DNA from: Lewinella sp. IMCC34191
GTDB taxonomy: Bacteria > Bacteroidota > Bacteroidia > Chitinophagales > Saprospiraceae
NCBI RefSeq assembly: GCF_003390935.1
Contig: NZ_QNQZ01000004.1
Coordinates: 1-64,000, forward strand
DNA length: 64,000 nt
Direction of reading: 5' to 3'
The notes below the pieces were generated by a model, which searched no databases, was not told where the DNA came from, and saw only the letters and a program-made list of their open reading frames with translations. This document shows, in pieces, positions 44,033 to 52,750 of the stretch. Numbering within the stretch: position 1 is the first letter of the stretch; each line of letters begins with the position of its first letter. A program made the position numbers and the translations under genes.

Positions 44033-44060
44033 GCGTAAGCGCCCCCGAGAATTACTTCGT

Positions 44061-44097
44061 AGCCCGGCTTTCTTCTGGAAGGCCGGGCTTTGTTTTG
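44061..44097 (+). terminator. Rho-independent terminator after rplS
   Basis: AGCCCGGC (44061-44068) pairs with GCCGGGCT (44082-44089), followed by TTGTTTT, 28 nt after the rplS stop. Confidence 0.85.
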
Positions 44098-44144
44098 TGT
44101 CCCCTTACCCTACAGTACGGGATAGCCGAATACATCGATGACCG

Positions 44145-44152
44145 TACCTTAC
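44145..44152 (+). promoter_or_regulatory. -7-like element TACCTTAC
   Basis: TACCTTAC lies 4 nt before the ATG of the lutB-like gene at 44157. Confidence 0.4.
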
Positions 44153-44156
44153 GGTT

Positions 44157-45527
44157 ATGTCCCACGCCAAACGCGCCGCCACCTTCTTATTGGATGAATC
44201 CCGAACGGACTGGCACGACCAATCTCTGTGGCAGGTCCGTTCCAAAAGGGACGGCAGCATCGCCGGTATACCCGAATGGGAGGCTCTACGCCAGTTGGGG
44301 TCGGACATCAAGGATAACGTTCTCAGCAATCTGGATACCTACCTCGAGCAATTCGAGGAGAATGCCCGGGCCAATGGCATAGTCGTCCACTGGGCTAAGG
44401 ATGCCGCCGAGCATAACGCTATCGTGCACGGCATCCTGGAAAAGCACGGCGTGGACCGGATCGTGAAGTCCAAATCCATGCTCACCGAGGAGTGTCATCT
44501 TAACGAGTACCTGACCGAGCAGAGCGTGGAGGTGGTGGATACGGACCTCGGCGAGCGAATCATCCAGTTGAAGAAAGAGCCGCCGAGCCACATCGTGATG
44601 CCGGCGATTCACCTGAAGAAGGAGGAGATCGGCCAGCTCTTTCACGAGCAACTCGGCACCGACGAGGGAGCCAGCGACCCCCAGTACCTCACCGAAGCGG
44701 CCCGGCAGCACCTGCGAGAGAAGTTCCTCGCCGCCAAGGCGGCCGTCACCGGCGTCAATTTCGCGCTAGCCGATACCGGGGGTATCGTCGTATGCACCAA
44801 TGAGGGTAATGCAGACATGGGCGTGCACCTCGCCCCGGTGCAGATCCATTGCATGGGCATCGAAAAAGTGATTCCGAAAGCAGAGCACCTCGGCGTATTC
44901 ACGCGCCTGCTCGGCCGCAGTGCCACGGGTCAGCCGATCACGATCTATACCAGCCACCACCACAAGCCGAAGCCGGGTGGGGAAATGCACGTCGTCATCG
45001 TCGACAACGGCCGGACCCGACAACTCGGGCGGGAGGATTTTCGCAATAGCCTGAAGTGCATCCGCTGCGGTGCCTGCATGAATACCTGTCCGATTTACCG
45101 GCGGAGCGGTGGCCACAGTTATGACCACACGATTCCCGGCCCCATCGGGAGCATCCTTTCACCGGGGATCGACCTGAAAAAACACGGTGACCTCGCCTTC
45201 GCCTCTACCCTGTGCGGTAGTTGTTCGGACGTCTGCCCGGTCAAGATTGACATCCACGACCAGTTGTACAAGTGGCGCCAGGTCGTCAGCCAGGAGGGGC
45301 ACCTCGATACGTCGAAACGGCTTCCCCTGCTGGGAGCGGGAACCGCGCTCCGTAGCAACGGCCTGTATAACTTTATGGGAAAAGCCGCCAGGGTCGCCTT
45401 GAACCTGGCGCCGCGGGCGGCCATCTATAACCGGTTCAACGCCTGGGGAAAAAGCCGGGAACTACCGGAATCACCTAAGGAAAGCTTCAAGGAGTGGTAC
45501 GACCGGCAGGAAAAGCATAACGCATGA
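44157..45527 (+). CDS. lutB: LutB-like lactate utilisation iron-sulfur protein
   Basis: A 456-residue LUD-domain protein with two C-terminal [4Fe-4S] binding motifs, CIRCGACMNTCPIY and LCGSCSDVCPVKID. The N-terminal LUD domain (residues about 60-300) includes GVNFALADTGGIVVCTNEGNADM. LutABC oxidises L-lactate to pyruvate; LutB is the ferredoxin-like electron carrier subunit. lutC overlaps its end by 4 nt, but no lutA gene is adjacent, as discussed in the findings. The ATG follows a TACCTTAC element. Confidence 0.94.
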   Translation: MSHAKRAATFLLDESRTDWHDQSLWQVRSKRDGSIAGIPEWEALRQLGSDIKDNVLSNLDTYLEQFEENARANGIVVHWAKDAAEHNAIVHGILEKHGVDRIVKSKSMLTEECHLNEYLTEQSVEVVDTDLGERIIQLKKEPPSHIVMPAIHLKKEEIGQLFHEQLGTDEGASDPQYLTEAARQHLREKFLAAKAAVTGVNFALADTGGIVVCTNEGNADMGVHLAPVQIHCMGIEKVIPKAEHLGVFTRLLGRSATGQPITIYTSHHHKPKPGGEMHVVIVDNGRTRQLGREDFRNSLKCIRCGACMNTCPIYRRSGGHSYDHTIPGPIGSILSPGIDLKKHGDLAFASTLCGSCSDVCPVKIDIHDQLYKWRQVVSQEGHLDTSKRLPLLGAGTALRSNGLYNFMGKAARVALNLAPRAAIYNRFNAWGKSRELPESPKESFKEWYDRQEKHNA

Positions 45528-46096
45528 GCAGCAAAGCAGCCATACTGGCGGATATCCGCAAGAACAAACCGGAAGATCGGCCGCTTCCAAGCCTGCCTCC
45601 CGACCCTAGTGAATCCGCTACGGATGACTGGGAAGTTGCTTTTCGGGAAGTGCTGGCCGCGAGTAAGACCACCTTCGTAGCGCCCAGTGAACTCGCTGAT
45701 TACATCCGGGGGGCGGGGTATGATACGATCGCCTCCAACGTCCCCGAATTCGACGGCAATCTTGACCTCGGCACGATAGCGGATCCGCTGCAGCTCGCCG
45801 GAGTGGATCTGGCTATCCTGCCTGCGCGCGTAGGAGTAGCGGAAAACGGAGCGATGTGGGTCAGCGAAACCGAAGCCGTTCACCGTATTCTACCCTTTAT
45901 TACCCAGCACCTGATTCTCCTTTTGGATCGGCAAGACCTGGTAGGCACCATGCACGAAGCTTACCGCAAAATCAGGGTCAATGATACCGGGTTCGGCGTT
46001 TTTATTGCGGGACCGAGTAAAACCGCCGATATTGAACAGAGTCTGGTGATCGGCGCACACGGCCCGCGAAGCCTGGTTGTCTGCCTGCGCGATTAG
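45524..46096 (+). CDS. lutC: LutC/YkgG family LUD-domain protein
   Basis: A 190-residue LUD-domain protein of the LutC class. TDDWEVAFREVLAASKTTFV, GVAENGAMWVSETEAVHRILPFITQHLILLL and GPSKTADIEQSLVIGAHGPRSLVVCL are typical. It is the third subunit of the LutABC lactate oxidation complex. Its ATG overlaps the lutB stop as ATGA, indicating coupled translation. Nothing recognisable lies in the 176 bp behind it. Confidence 0.94.
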   Translation: MSSKAAILADIRKNKPEDRPLPSLPPDPSESATDDWEVAFREVLAASKTTFVAPSELADYIRGAGYDTIASNVPEFDGNLDLGTIADPLQLAGVDLAILPARVGVAENGAMWVSETEAVHRILPFITQHLILLLDRQDLVGTMHEAYRKIRVNDTGFGVFIAGPSKTADIEQSLVIGAHGPRSLVVCLRD

Positions 46097-46272
46097 CCGG
46101 CCAGGAGTAGCGAAGGTCAAAGTATATCCAACGCAACTTTAACATTTGATCGTAATACTAAAGCGTGTCCAAGCGTTTAGTAGCTCGTCCAACCACGGTA
46201 TGGACACCAATCGGGTAAGGCCCGGCTGTTGCACCAGCATACTGGATTTACCCATCACCAAACCAACGCCAT

Positions 46273-47298
46273 ATGGCAACCATTCAGAATAATCCTTCTT
46301 CGGAACCCAATAAATTCACCCCGGCCCCTAAACCGCAGAAAAGCCGGACCACCATGTTGGGCGTCATTATTGCCGTCCTGACCATCGCCCTGGTCGTACT
46401 GGGCATCAGCTTCATGAACCGCGGCACGGAAAACGCCCAATTATCCACCGAGCTCGTGGAAATGGAGCAGTTCAAGGCCCAAGCCGAGAAGCAGTACTAC
46501 GAGTCGCTGGCGGAGCTGGAAGAGATGCGTGGCAGCAACGAGGAATTGAATGCCCTTATCGACCAGCAGAAGGAAGAACTGCGCCTCCAGAACGAAAAGA
46601 TCACCAGCCTGACGCGTGATTCCCGTAACCTGGCCGCCGCCCGCCGGGAACTGGCCGAACTGAAGGAAAATACGACCGGCTACCTGGCCGAACTGGAAGA
46701 ACTCCGGGTCGCCAACGCCGAGTTGTCCGAGCAAAACGAGCAGCTTTCTACCGAACGCGATATGCTGAGCAATGATCTGCAGGTAAGCCAGCAGACCAAC
46801 GAGCAGCTCAACAGCGAGCGTGCCGTACTGGTGAGCGAGCGGGAAGAACTAGCCAACCGGAACAGCATGCTGAACCAAAAGGTGAACGTCGCTAGTGTCC
46901 TGAAGACCAATAACATCACCGCCGAAGGTCAGAAGCAGCGCAACAGTGGCCGCTGGGTGGGTCGTAACAACGCCAAGAACGTCGAGCGGCTGTACGTCTG
47001 TTTCAACAGTCTGGATAATGCCGTCGCCACGCCCGGCGAGGAAACCTTCCAGATGCGTATCGTCAATCCCAACGGCGAAACCCTGAGCATCGAAGCCGAA
47101 GGCAGTGGCGTACTGACGACCAGCGAAGGCGAACAGGTACCCTACACCAAAAACGTGCCTTTCAACTTCCAGGGCGATGCCGCTAATCACTGCGCCGAAT
47201 GGAACGTTCCCGGCCAGGAATTCCTGGAGGGCGTATACACCGTCGAGCTTTACAACAAAGGTTCCCTCGTTGGAACCACGGAAATGGAACTGAAGTAA
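46273..47298 (+). CDS. Membrane-anchored coiled-coil protein
   Basis: A 341-residue protein with one TM helix at about residues 28-48 (MLGVIIAVLTIALVVLGISF), a long parallel coiled coil from about 55 to 215 rich in Glu/Gln/Leu heptads, and a C-terminal beta-rich domain of about 110 residues starting near RWVGRNNAKNVERLYVCF. No family can be named with certainty; similar proteins are often mislabelled as SMC-like. It probably projects into the periplasm and may be a structural or scaffold protein. A terminator follows. Confidence 0.8.
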   Translation: MATIQNNPSSEPNKFTPAPKPQKSRTTMLGVIIAVLTIALVVLGISFMNRGTENAQLSTELVEMEQFKAQAEKQYYESLAELEEMRGSNEELNALIDQQKEELRLQNEKITSLTRDSRNLAAARRELAELKENTTGYLAELEELRVANAELSEQNEQLSTERDMLSNDLQVSQQTNEQLNSERAVLVSEREELANRNSMLNQKVNVASVLKTNNITAEGQKQRNSGRWVGRNNAKNVERLYVCFNSLDNAVATPGEETFQMRIVNPNGETLSIEAEGSGVLTTSEGEQVPYTKNVPFNFQGDAANHCAEWNVPGQEFLEGVYTVELYNKGSLVGTTEMELK

Positions 47299-47318
47299 AC
47301 CGCTTCATCCGTTCATTG

Positions 47319-47352
47319 AAAAGGGCTGTCTCCGGAGCGGGGCAGCCCTTTT
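47319..47352 (+). terminator. Rho-independent terminator
   Basis: AAAAGGGCTG (47319-47328) and CAGCCCTTTT (47343-47352) form a perfect 10-bp stem. It lies 20 nt after the coiled-coil gene and is immediately followed by the next promoter element. Confidence 0.85.
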
Positions 47353-47354
47353 CT

Positions 47355-47362
47355 TATCTTTG
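47355..47362 (+). promoter_or_regulatory. -7 element TATCTTTG
   Basis: A perfect TAnnTTTG match 4 nt before the ATG at 47367 and directly behind the terminator, leaving room for no leader. Confidence 0.5.
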
Positions 47363-47366
47363 CCCC

Positions 47367-47690
47367 ATGCCGATTGATCAGGTAACCGCCCTATTGTTTC
47401 GCCGGGATTTTGGTCTGCCGGCAACCTCGCTGACCGAGGAGGAACTCATCGACTGGCTCACGGCAAAAGTGGGAGAAATGATGCGGTACCGGCCGGAGCA
47501 ACTCATGAGTCTTTGCTATACGCTGGATCTTTCGGAAGCGCTCGTTGCCGATGCGCTCGACCCCACCGCAAGCAGGCCCGAGCCGCCCTTCCGAACCCTG
47601 GCCCGGTTGCTTTACGAACGACAATGCGCACGAGCCCGGACAAAAAATAACGTTACGGTCCGTGAGCTGGACGATCCGAATGCCTGGTAG
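47367..47690 (+). CDS. Small conserved-looking protein of unknown function
   Basis: A 107-residue acidic, helical protein (IDQVTALLFRRDFGLPATSL, EEELIDWLTAKVGEMMRY). No family is recognised. The frame opens further upstream inside the preceding gene, but the terminator and the TATCTTTG element place the start at ATG 47367. It is 3 nt from the O-methyltransferase gene, so the two are certainly co-transcribed and may act together; the function is unknown. Confidence 0.75.
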   Translation: MPIDQVTALLFRRDFGLPATSLTEEELIDWLTAKVGEMMRYRPEQLMSLCYTLDLSEALVADALDPTASRPEPPFRTLARLLYERQCARARTKNNVTVRELDDPNAW

Positions 47691-47693
47691 CCG

Positions 47694-48329
47694 ATGCGAG
47701 ACCTGATTGATGAACTGTTTGAGTATGCGGAGTCCGTTTCGGGCCCGGTGCCTGATTACCTGCGGGAAATTGAACGGCAAACCTTCCTGAAGACCATTGC
47801 CCCGCAAATGATGAGCGGCCAACTCCAGGGAAGACTATTGTCGCTGCTGGCTAAGCTCGTGCAACCGGATCGCGCCCTGGAGATCGGAACCTTTACAGCC
47901 TACGCTACCCTTTGCCTGGCCGAGGGTCTCGCGACGGATGGCGTTCTGCACACGATAGAGGGAGATGCGGAGCGGGCCGCAATAGCAAAGAGGCACATTA
48001 GCAAATCCCCGTACCACCGGCAAATAGAACTGCACGTCGGTGATGCCCGCGAAATCCTGCCCCAACTGCCCTATGACTTCGACTTGGTGTTTCTGGACGG
48101 CGATAAGATCGGATATCCCGATTACTACCAACTGCTGATCGAACGAATTCGGCCCGGCGGTCTGCTCATCGCCGATAATGTACTATGGGACGGAAAAACT
48201 CCAAAGAAAGCTACCGGACGGGTAGCGGAGCGTCTTGGTGCGTACAATGAGCTCCTCCGCGCTGATCCGCGCGTGGAGGTCGTTGTGCTGCCGCTGCGGG
48301 ACGGGCTGTCGGTAGCGAGAAGGCGATAA
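47694..48329 (+). CDS. Class I SAM-dependent O-methyltransferase
   Basis: A 211-residue methyltransferase of the CCoAOMT-like (Methyltransf_3) family. The SAM motif I is ALEIGTFTAYATLCLAEGL, motif II LHTIEGDAER, and the metal/catalytic region FDLVFLDGDKIGYPDYYQLL with ADNVLWDGK. It would methylate a catechol-type hydroxyl; the substrate is unknown. It is coupled to the small protein gene 3 nt upstream. Confidence 0.93.
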   Translation: MRDLIDELFEYAESVSGPVPDYLREIERQTFLKTIAPQMMSGQLQGRLLSLLAKLVQPDRALEIGTFTAYATLCLAEGLATDGVLHTIEGDAERAAIAKRHISKSPYHRQIELHVGDAREILPQLPYDFDLVFLDGDKIGYPDYYQLLIERIRPGGLLIADNVLWDGKTPKKATGRVAERLGAYNELLRADPRVEVVVLPLRDGLSVARRR

Positions 48330-48415
48330 TGAACAAGTAACCGGTGTACCGACATATATATGTACAGATGCGATGATTATGATCGCACTGAGTTGATAAC
48401 CAAAACATTCATATT

Positions 48416-49285
48416 ATGCTTTTCATTAATACAACTGACAAACAGTCGGGCAAAGAAGTACGTCTACGTTACCAGGAATACGGTAGCGGTAAGCCCGTAA
48501 TATTTATTCACGGCTGGCCCCTGACCGGTGATATGTTCGAATATCAGATGGAACCGCTAAGTCGGGAAGGTCTGCGCTGTATTGCCTATGACCGCCGTGG
48601 TTTTGGCCACTCCTCTAAAGTGGGCGAAAGCTACAATTACGATACGCTGGCCGATGATCTGAACGCCGTAATCACGGAACTCGATCTGCGTGACGTAACG
48701 CTTGTCGGCTTCTCGATGGGAGGTGGCGAGATCGCCCGCTACATCGGAAAATACGGTAATGACCGTCTGTCCGGTGCTATTTTAGTGAGTTCCGTAACCC
48801 CCTATATGTTGAAGACCGACAATCACGACGGCGTGAAGTGGGAAGTCTTCCAGGGAATGATAGACGGCATCCGTAAGGACCGTGCTGACTTCTACGCCAA
48901 CTGGGCCAAGCAATTCTACGGCATCGGTCTGTTGAACCACCCCGTCAGTGATGACTTCCAGGCCTGGACGCTGGGTATGGCCCTGACCGGCTCCAGCCGC
49001 GCAGCGATTGACTACGTCGAAGCCTTCGCCAAGACCGACTTCCGGGAGGACCTGAAAAAATTCACCGTACCGACGCTGATCGTACACGGTGAGGATGATA
49101 AGATCGTACCCATCAACGTAGGTGGTGATGCAACGCACAAACTGCTGCCCAACGCCATCTACCACAAGTACGACAACGCACCCCACGGCTTGTTCTACAC
49201 CCACCGGGAGCGGTTGAACCGCGACATTCTGTCCTTCATCAACACGAAGGCCACGAAGCCCGAGCGTGAAATCGCGGTACACTAA
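48416..49285 (+). CDS. Alpha/beta hydrolase (non-haem chloroperoxidase-like)
   Basis: A 289-residue alpha/beta hydrolase. The oxyanion loop is HGWPLTGDMF, the nucleophile elbow GFSMGGGE, the acid EDDKIVP and the catalytic histidine in NAPHGLFYTH. Relatives are annotated as non-haem chloroperoxidases or arylesterases; the physiological substrate is unknown. The gene starts with ATG 48416 and is followed by a strong terminator. Upstream, ACATATATATGT at 48352-48363 is a small palindrome. Confidence 0.9.
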   Translation: MLFINTTDKQSGKEVRLRYQEYGSGKPVIFIHGWPLTGDMFEYQMEPLSREGLRCIAYDRRGFGHSSKVGESYNYDTLADDLNAVITELDLRDVTLVGFSMGGGEIARYIGKYGNDRLSGAILVSSVTPYMLKTDNHDGVKWEVFQGMIDGIRKDRADFYANWAKQFYGIGLLNHPVSDDFQAWTLGMALTGSSRAAIDYVEAFAKTDFREDLKKFTVPTLIVHGEDDKIVPINVGGDATHKLLPNAIYHKYDNAPHGLFYTHRERLNRDILSFINTKATKPEREIAVH

Positions 49286-49308
49286 ACGTACCGGCGTTTC
49301 GCCAAAGA

Positions 49309-49346
49309 AAAGCGGCCGTTCCCGATTGGGAACGGCCGCTTTTTTT
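49309..49346. terminator. Bidirectional rho-independent terminator
   Basis: A perfect 15-bp stem, AAAGCGGCCGTTCCC with its complement around GATT, followed by TTTTTTT on the + strand and AAAG/CTTT symmetry on the other. It separates the hydrolase gene from the convergent ferredoxin-NADP reductase gene, whose stop codon overlaps the T-run. Confidence 0.9.
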
Positions 49347-50379
49347 ATGCGGTAACGGAGGCTTCTTCCTCCTTGGGGAGCCCCTGGACCCCGTTAACCG
49401 TGGTGTATTTGAAGCTTAGCTTCTTATCGGGGTAGATGTAACTGAAGGCAGACTGTACGGCCATCGTTCCCTCGTGGAACCCGCACAGGATCAGCTTCAG
49501 CTTTCCGGGGTAGGTATTGATGTCACCAATGGCGTAAATACCGGGTACCCCCGTACTATAATCACGAGTATCTACCTCGATCGCATTTTTGTCGATGGTC
49601 AGGTTCCAATCGGCGATGGGACCCAACTTCGGAGACAGGCCGAACAGGGGGACAAAATCATCGACCTCGATCACTTCTTGTTCGCCCGACTTGTGCTTTA
49701 CGGTCACACCCTGCACCTGGTCGTCGCCGACGATGCCGACGGCCTGCGCATTGGTGAGGAGATTGATTCGTCCGCTCTGGGCCAGGTCGTGCACTTTCTC
49801 GACACTGTCCAGCGCGCCGCGGAAGCTATCCCGCCGGTGTACGAGCGTGACTTCCTTGGCAACGTCAGCCAGGAAGATCGTCCAGTCCAGCGCGGAGTCG
49901 CCGCCACCCGCAAGTAGCACTTTGCGATCGCGGTATACTTCCGGATCACGGATGACGTAGGCTACGCCGTCGTCTTCGTACTTTTCAATGTTGGGGATGG
50001 GTGGCTTGCGCGGCTCGAAGCAGCCCAGCCCTCCGGCGATGCAGATAACGGGAGCTTCGATTACGGTGCCGCGGCTGGTGGTGAGGCGGTACATCTTCTC
50101 CCCTACTTTTTCCAGAGACTCCGCCCGCTCCCCCAGGGTGAAGCCGGGGTTGAAAGGTTTGATCTGTTCCATCAGGTTATCGATCAGCTCACCGGCTAGT
50201 ACACTGGGGTAACCGGGAATATCATAGATCGGCTTTTTGGGGTATATCTCGGTAAGTTGTCCTCCGGGTTGCCCGAGGGAATCGACCAGGTGACAGCGCA
50301 TCTTCAGCAGACCTGCTTCGAATACGGTAAACAAGCCGACGGGACCGGCGCCGATGATGAGGATATCAGTTTTAATCAT
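49345..50379 (-). CDS. Ferredoxin--NADP reductase (TrxR-like)
   Basis: A 344-residue flavoprotein. The FAD motif is ILIIGAGPVGLFTVFEAGLL, the second Rossmann motif VLLAGGGDSALDW, and the family's SLGQPGGQLTEIYPKKPIYDIPG confirms the TrxR-like FNR group. No redox-active CxxC pair is present, so it is not a thioredoxin reductase. It would move electrons between NADPH and ferredoxin, fitting its place 39 nt after cysH at the end of the sulfate-assimilation run. Confidence 0.94.
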   Translation of the reverse strand: MIKTDILIIGAGPVGLFTVFEAGLLKMRCHLVDSLGQPGGQLTEIYPKKPIYDIPGYPSVLAGELIDNLMEQIKPFNPGFTLGERAESLEKVGEKMYRLTTSRGTVIEAPVICIAGGLGCFEPRKPPIPNIEKYEDDGVAYVIRDPEVYRDRKVLLAGGGDSALDWTIFLADVAKEVTLVHRRDSFRGALDSVEKVHDLAQSGRINLLTNAQAVGIVGDDQVQGVTVKHKSGEQEVIEVDDFVPLFGLSPKLGPIADWNLTIDKNAIEVDTRDYSTGVPGIYAIGDINTYPGKLKLILCGFHEGTMAVQSAFSYIYPDKKLSFKYTTVNGVQGLPKEEEASVTA

Positions 50380-50418
50380 TGTCTATTACTTAGATCGGGA
50401 AGTCCGATAGTCTATTAA

Positions 50419-51108
50419 TCAGGATAGGTGGAGGCCGCATTCGTCCTTGTCGGACCCGGCCCAACGTCCGGCTCTACCCTGTCCGGGTCGCGTACAGTGC
50501 GTACATCCGATTGAGCCGTAACCGAGCTCTTCGAGGGGGTGCCGGGGAAGCTTGTCTTTCTCCAGGAGGTACAAAAACTCTCCCTCTTCGATATCAATCA
50601 GCGGGTGAAAGTGGATCAGGCCGTCTACTTCTTCAAAGATTTCCATGGCCGCCCGGTTCATTGTCTGGTAGCTGTGGACGCCGGACATCCACACTTTGTG
50701 ACGCGCCTTCACCGCCCGTAGCGGCATGACCTTGTTATAGTGGCAGCAACGTCCCGGCTGGGATTCCCACATCTTGGTTTCCCGTGTCAGGCGGTTCCGC
50801 TCCGGATCCGGATGGATTTCGATGACTTGCAGTCCGGTGAGTTCCGCCAGCGTATCCTTATATGCCAACGTTTCCGGAAAGTGATAGCCGGTATTGAGCA
50901 TGTGCACCTTCTGGGTGGGGTTGGCCCGGCTGACCAGCGTGAGCATCACCACGGATTTCGTACCGAAACTCGATGTAAATAGCACCTCATCCACCGGACA
51001 GTAATCGTACAGGCGGGCGATGCGCTCCTGAAAATCCAGGGGCGCAAACTCTTCGTTAAGGGCCGCCAGGTCCAGGGTGAGGGCGGTTTCTGAGTGGGGT
51101 AGGCTCAT
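50419..51108 (-). CDS. cysH: Phosphoadenosine/adenosine phosphosulfate reductase
   Basis: A 229-residue CysH. TSSFGTKSVVMLTL is the PAPS/APS-binding loop, GRCCHYNKVMPL and GSIGCTHCTRPGQGRAGRW supply CC plus CxxC cysteines (residues 121, 122, 202, 205), and the C-terminal SDKDECGLHL holds the catalytic cysteine. The four-cysteine set indicates a [4Fe-4S] enzyme, which usually means APS rather than PAPS is reduced. The frame's TTG at 51114 is two codons upstream; ATG 51108, 2 nt after the siroheme synthase stop, is preferred. Confidence 0.95.
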   Translation of the reverse strand: MSLPHSETALTLDLAALNEEFAPLDFQERIARLYDYCPVDEVLFTSSFGTKSVVMLTLVSRANPTQKVHMLNTGYHFPETLAYKDTLAELTGLQVIEIHPDPERNRLTRETKMWESQPGRCCHYNKVMPLRAVKARHKVWMSGVHSYQTMNRAAMEIFEEVDGLIHFHPLIDIEEGEFLYLLEKDKLPRHPLEELGYGSIGCTHCTRPGQGRAGRWAGSDKDECGLHLS

Positions 51109-51110
51109 CG

Positions 51111-51899
51111 TCAATTCAAATTTTCCTGCTGGCCGTCCGTCGGGGTGGCGTCGGGCGCAGGTGAAGCGTCATTTGGTTTGGCAGCAGCCGCTAATAAGCA
51201 GCCGCCGGGGGGACATGAACGACCGGGACTCGCAGAGGACAGTAAACCACTCGTCAATGTATTCAGTTCACGCACCTTAGTTTGGAAGTCGCCGGTGAGC
51301 CGGTCCCGGAAGTCGTGTAAATGCTCAATTAAGTCGGTCGTCTCCAGCTCCGGCAGTTCGGCCTCCAGCCACTGCCGGAAGCGCTTGGCAAAGGTGGGAC
51401 TCTGGCCGTTCGTGCTGATGGCTACCTTCAGCGGTCCGCGGGTAACGATACTACCCAGGTAGAAATCACAGAGTGAAGGCGTATCGGCCACGTTCGTAAG
51501 CCGGCGCTCGGCCTTGGCGGCTTCCCAGACGGCATAATTGACGTCCTTGAAGTTGGTGGCGGCAACGACCAGATCGACCTCTTTGACATCCGCGGGCTGA
51601 AACTCGCGGCGGTACCAGCTTACGATTCCACCGGCCGGAGTATGCCATATACCATCCGGCTTCGCTGCGCTTCTTTCTACCTGCGCTCCGCCGCCATCCA
51701 ATGCGACGGTATCGCGCTCGTATGCATCGAGCAAAAGGCGCAGGTCTTCCCCCATCCACGGGGCCACGATGGTCACGCGGGCGTTGGGACTACTCTTTAG
51801 AATGAAGCTCAACTTCTCCTCTCCCACCTGACCGGCACCTACCACGAGCATCTCGAGGCGGTCAAGACGGAAAAAAGCGGGATAGAGGGGATTGGTCAT
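51111..51899 (-). CDS. Siroheme synthase, precorrin-2 dehydrogenase domain (CysG N-terminal type)
   Basis: A 262-residue precorrin-2 dehydrogenase/sirohydrochlorin ferrochelatase-type protein. MLVVGAGQVGEEKLSFILKS is the NAD-binding motif, LVVAATNFKDVNYAVWEAAK and NVADTPSLCDFYLGSIVTRGPLKVAISTNGQSPTFAK the conserved body. Compared with the family, residues about 62-93 are extra and carry one copy of the dispersed 18-mer. The C-terminal 40 residues are low-complexity and rich in Pro, Ala and Ser. It follows cobA, which makes its substrate. Confidence 0.92.
   Translation of the reverse strand: MTNPLYPAFFRLDRLEMLVVGAGQVGEEKLSFILKSSPNARVTIVAPWMGEDLRLLLDAYERDTVALDGGGAQVERSAAKPDGIWHTPAGGIVSWYRREFQPADVKEVDLVVAATNFKDVNYAVWEAAKAERRLTNVADTPSLCDFYLGSIVTRGPLKVAISTNGQSPTFAKRFRQWLEAELPELETTDLIEHLHDFRDRLTGDFQTKVRELNTLTSGLLSSASPGRSCPPGGCLLAAAAKPNDASPAPDATPTDGQQENLN
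51679..51696 (-). repeat. Dispersed 18-mer GGCGGCGGAGCGCAGGTA, copy 4 (coding)
   Basis: Exact copy lying inside the siroheme synthase gene and read in frame as GGGAQV-like residues. It shares 21 nt with copy 1 and 22 nt with copy 5. Confidence 0.85.
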
Positions 51900-51901
51900 G
51901 G

Positions 51902-51938
51902 GGATTTACGATTTACGATTTTTCGATTTACGATTTAT
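51902..51938. repeat. GATTTAC short tandem repeat
   Basis: Four imperfect copies of GATTTAC(GATT) fill the 28-bp gap between cobA and the siroheme synthase gene and the last codons of cobA. Possibly slipped-strand expansion. Confidence 0.7.
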
Positions 51939-52728
51939 CGGGGGAGGCCAGTTCCTGAATGGCGGATCGTAGGTCGCCGTGGATGAATTCCTGGTGCTGG
52001 CGTACGGTTTCTCCCAGGACGATGATGCCAGGTCCTTTGTCGCGTTCGGCGAGGACGCGGGGGGCGATCTCGTTAACGGTTCCTACCCAGCAGCGTTCGT
52101 CAGGGCGGCTGCCGTTCTGAATGACCATGGCGGGAAGATTTCCCCGGCCTTCGGCATCCCAGAGGGCACAGATCTGATCCAGGCGTCCCAGCCCCATGAG
52201 GATGATGACCGTGGCATTCGAACGAGCGGCGCGGAAAAGATCGTCACTCAGGCCTCCGTTGCGGGTGTGTGCCGTGATGACCCAGAAACTGTCGGCGTAT
52301 CCACGGCTGGTGGGCGCAACCCCCTGCAGTTCCGGAAGACTGATGCAGCTGCTGATGCCCGGAACCACCGTCACGGGAATACCCGCCGCCTCGGCGTGTG
52401 CCTTTTCTTCCTGACCGCGGCCAAAGACGAAAGGATCACCGCCTTTGAGACGCACCACGTGGCCAAACTCGCGGGCGGTCGTCACGATCAGCTCGTTGAT
52501 CTGCTCCTGCCGTTTATAATGGCACCCCGCCCGCTTCCCCACGAAGATGCGCTGACAGTGTTCCGGCGTTTCGTCCAGCAGATCCTCGCTGCTCAGCGCG
52601 TCGTAGAGCACCACGTCAGCCGTGGCGAGGGCCTTGAGCCCCTTGCGGGTGATCAGGTCCGGATCGCCGGGGCCGGCACCGACAAGCGTGACCCGGGGGC
52701 TACGAGGATGTATTGGGGGCCGTGTCAT
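51928..52728 (-). CDS. cobA: Uroporphyrinogen-III C-methyltransferase
   Basis: A 266-residue SAM-dependent methyltransferase of the CobA/SUMT type. VTLVGAGPGDPDLITRKGLKALATADVVLYDALSS, the VRLKGGDPFVFGRGQEE motif, TVVPGISSCIS and the MGLGRL region are all present. It methylates uroporphyrinogen III twice to give precorrin-2, the substrate of the next gene. It lies 22 nt after the sulfite reductase gene. Confidence 0.96.
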   Translation of the reverse strand: MTRPPIHPRSPRVTLVGAGPGDPDLITRKGLKALATADVVLYDALSSEDLLDETPEHCQRIFVGKRAGCHYKRQEQINELIVTTAREFGHVVRLKGGDPFVFGRGQEEKAHAEAAGIPVTVVPGISSCISLPELQGVAPTSRGYADSFWVITAHTRNGGLSDDLFRAARSNATVIILMGLGRLDQICALWDAEGRGNLPAMVIQNGSRPDERCWVGTVNEIAPRVLAERDKGPGIIVLGETVRQHQEFIHGDLRSAIQELASPDKS

Positions 52729-52750
52729 AAAACTTGTTTTAGGTACTTTT

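Noticed and set aside
49345..50379. Thioredoxin reductase
   Set aside because: It has the flavin and NADPH motifs but lacks the CxxC redox pair; the sequence fits the ferredoxin-NADP reductase group.
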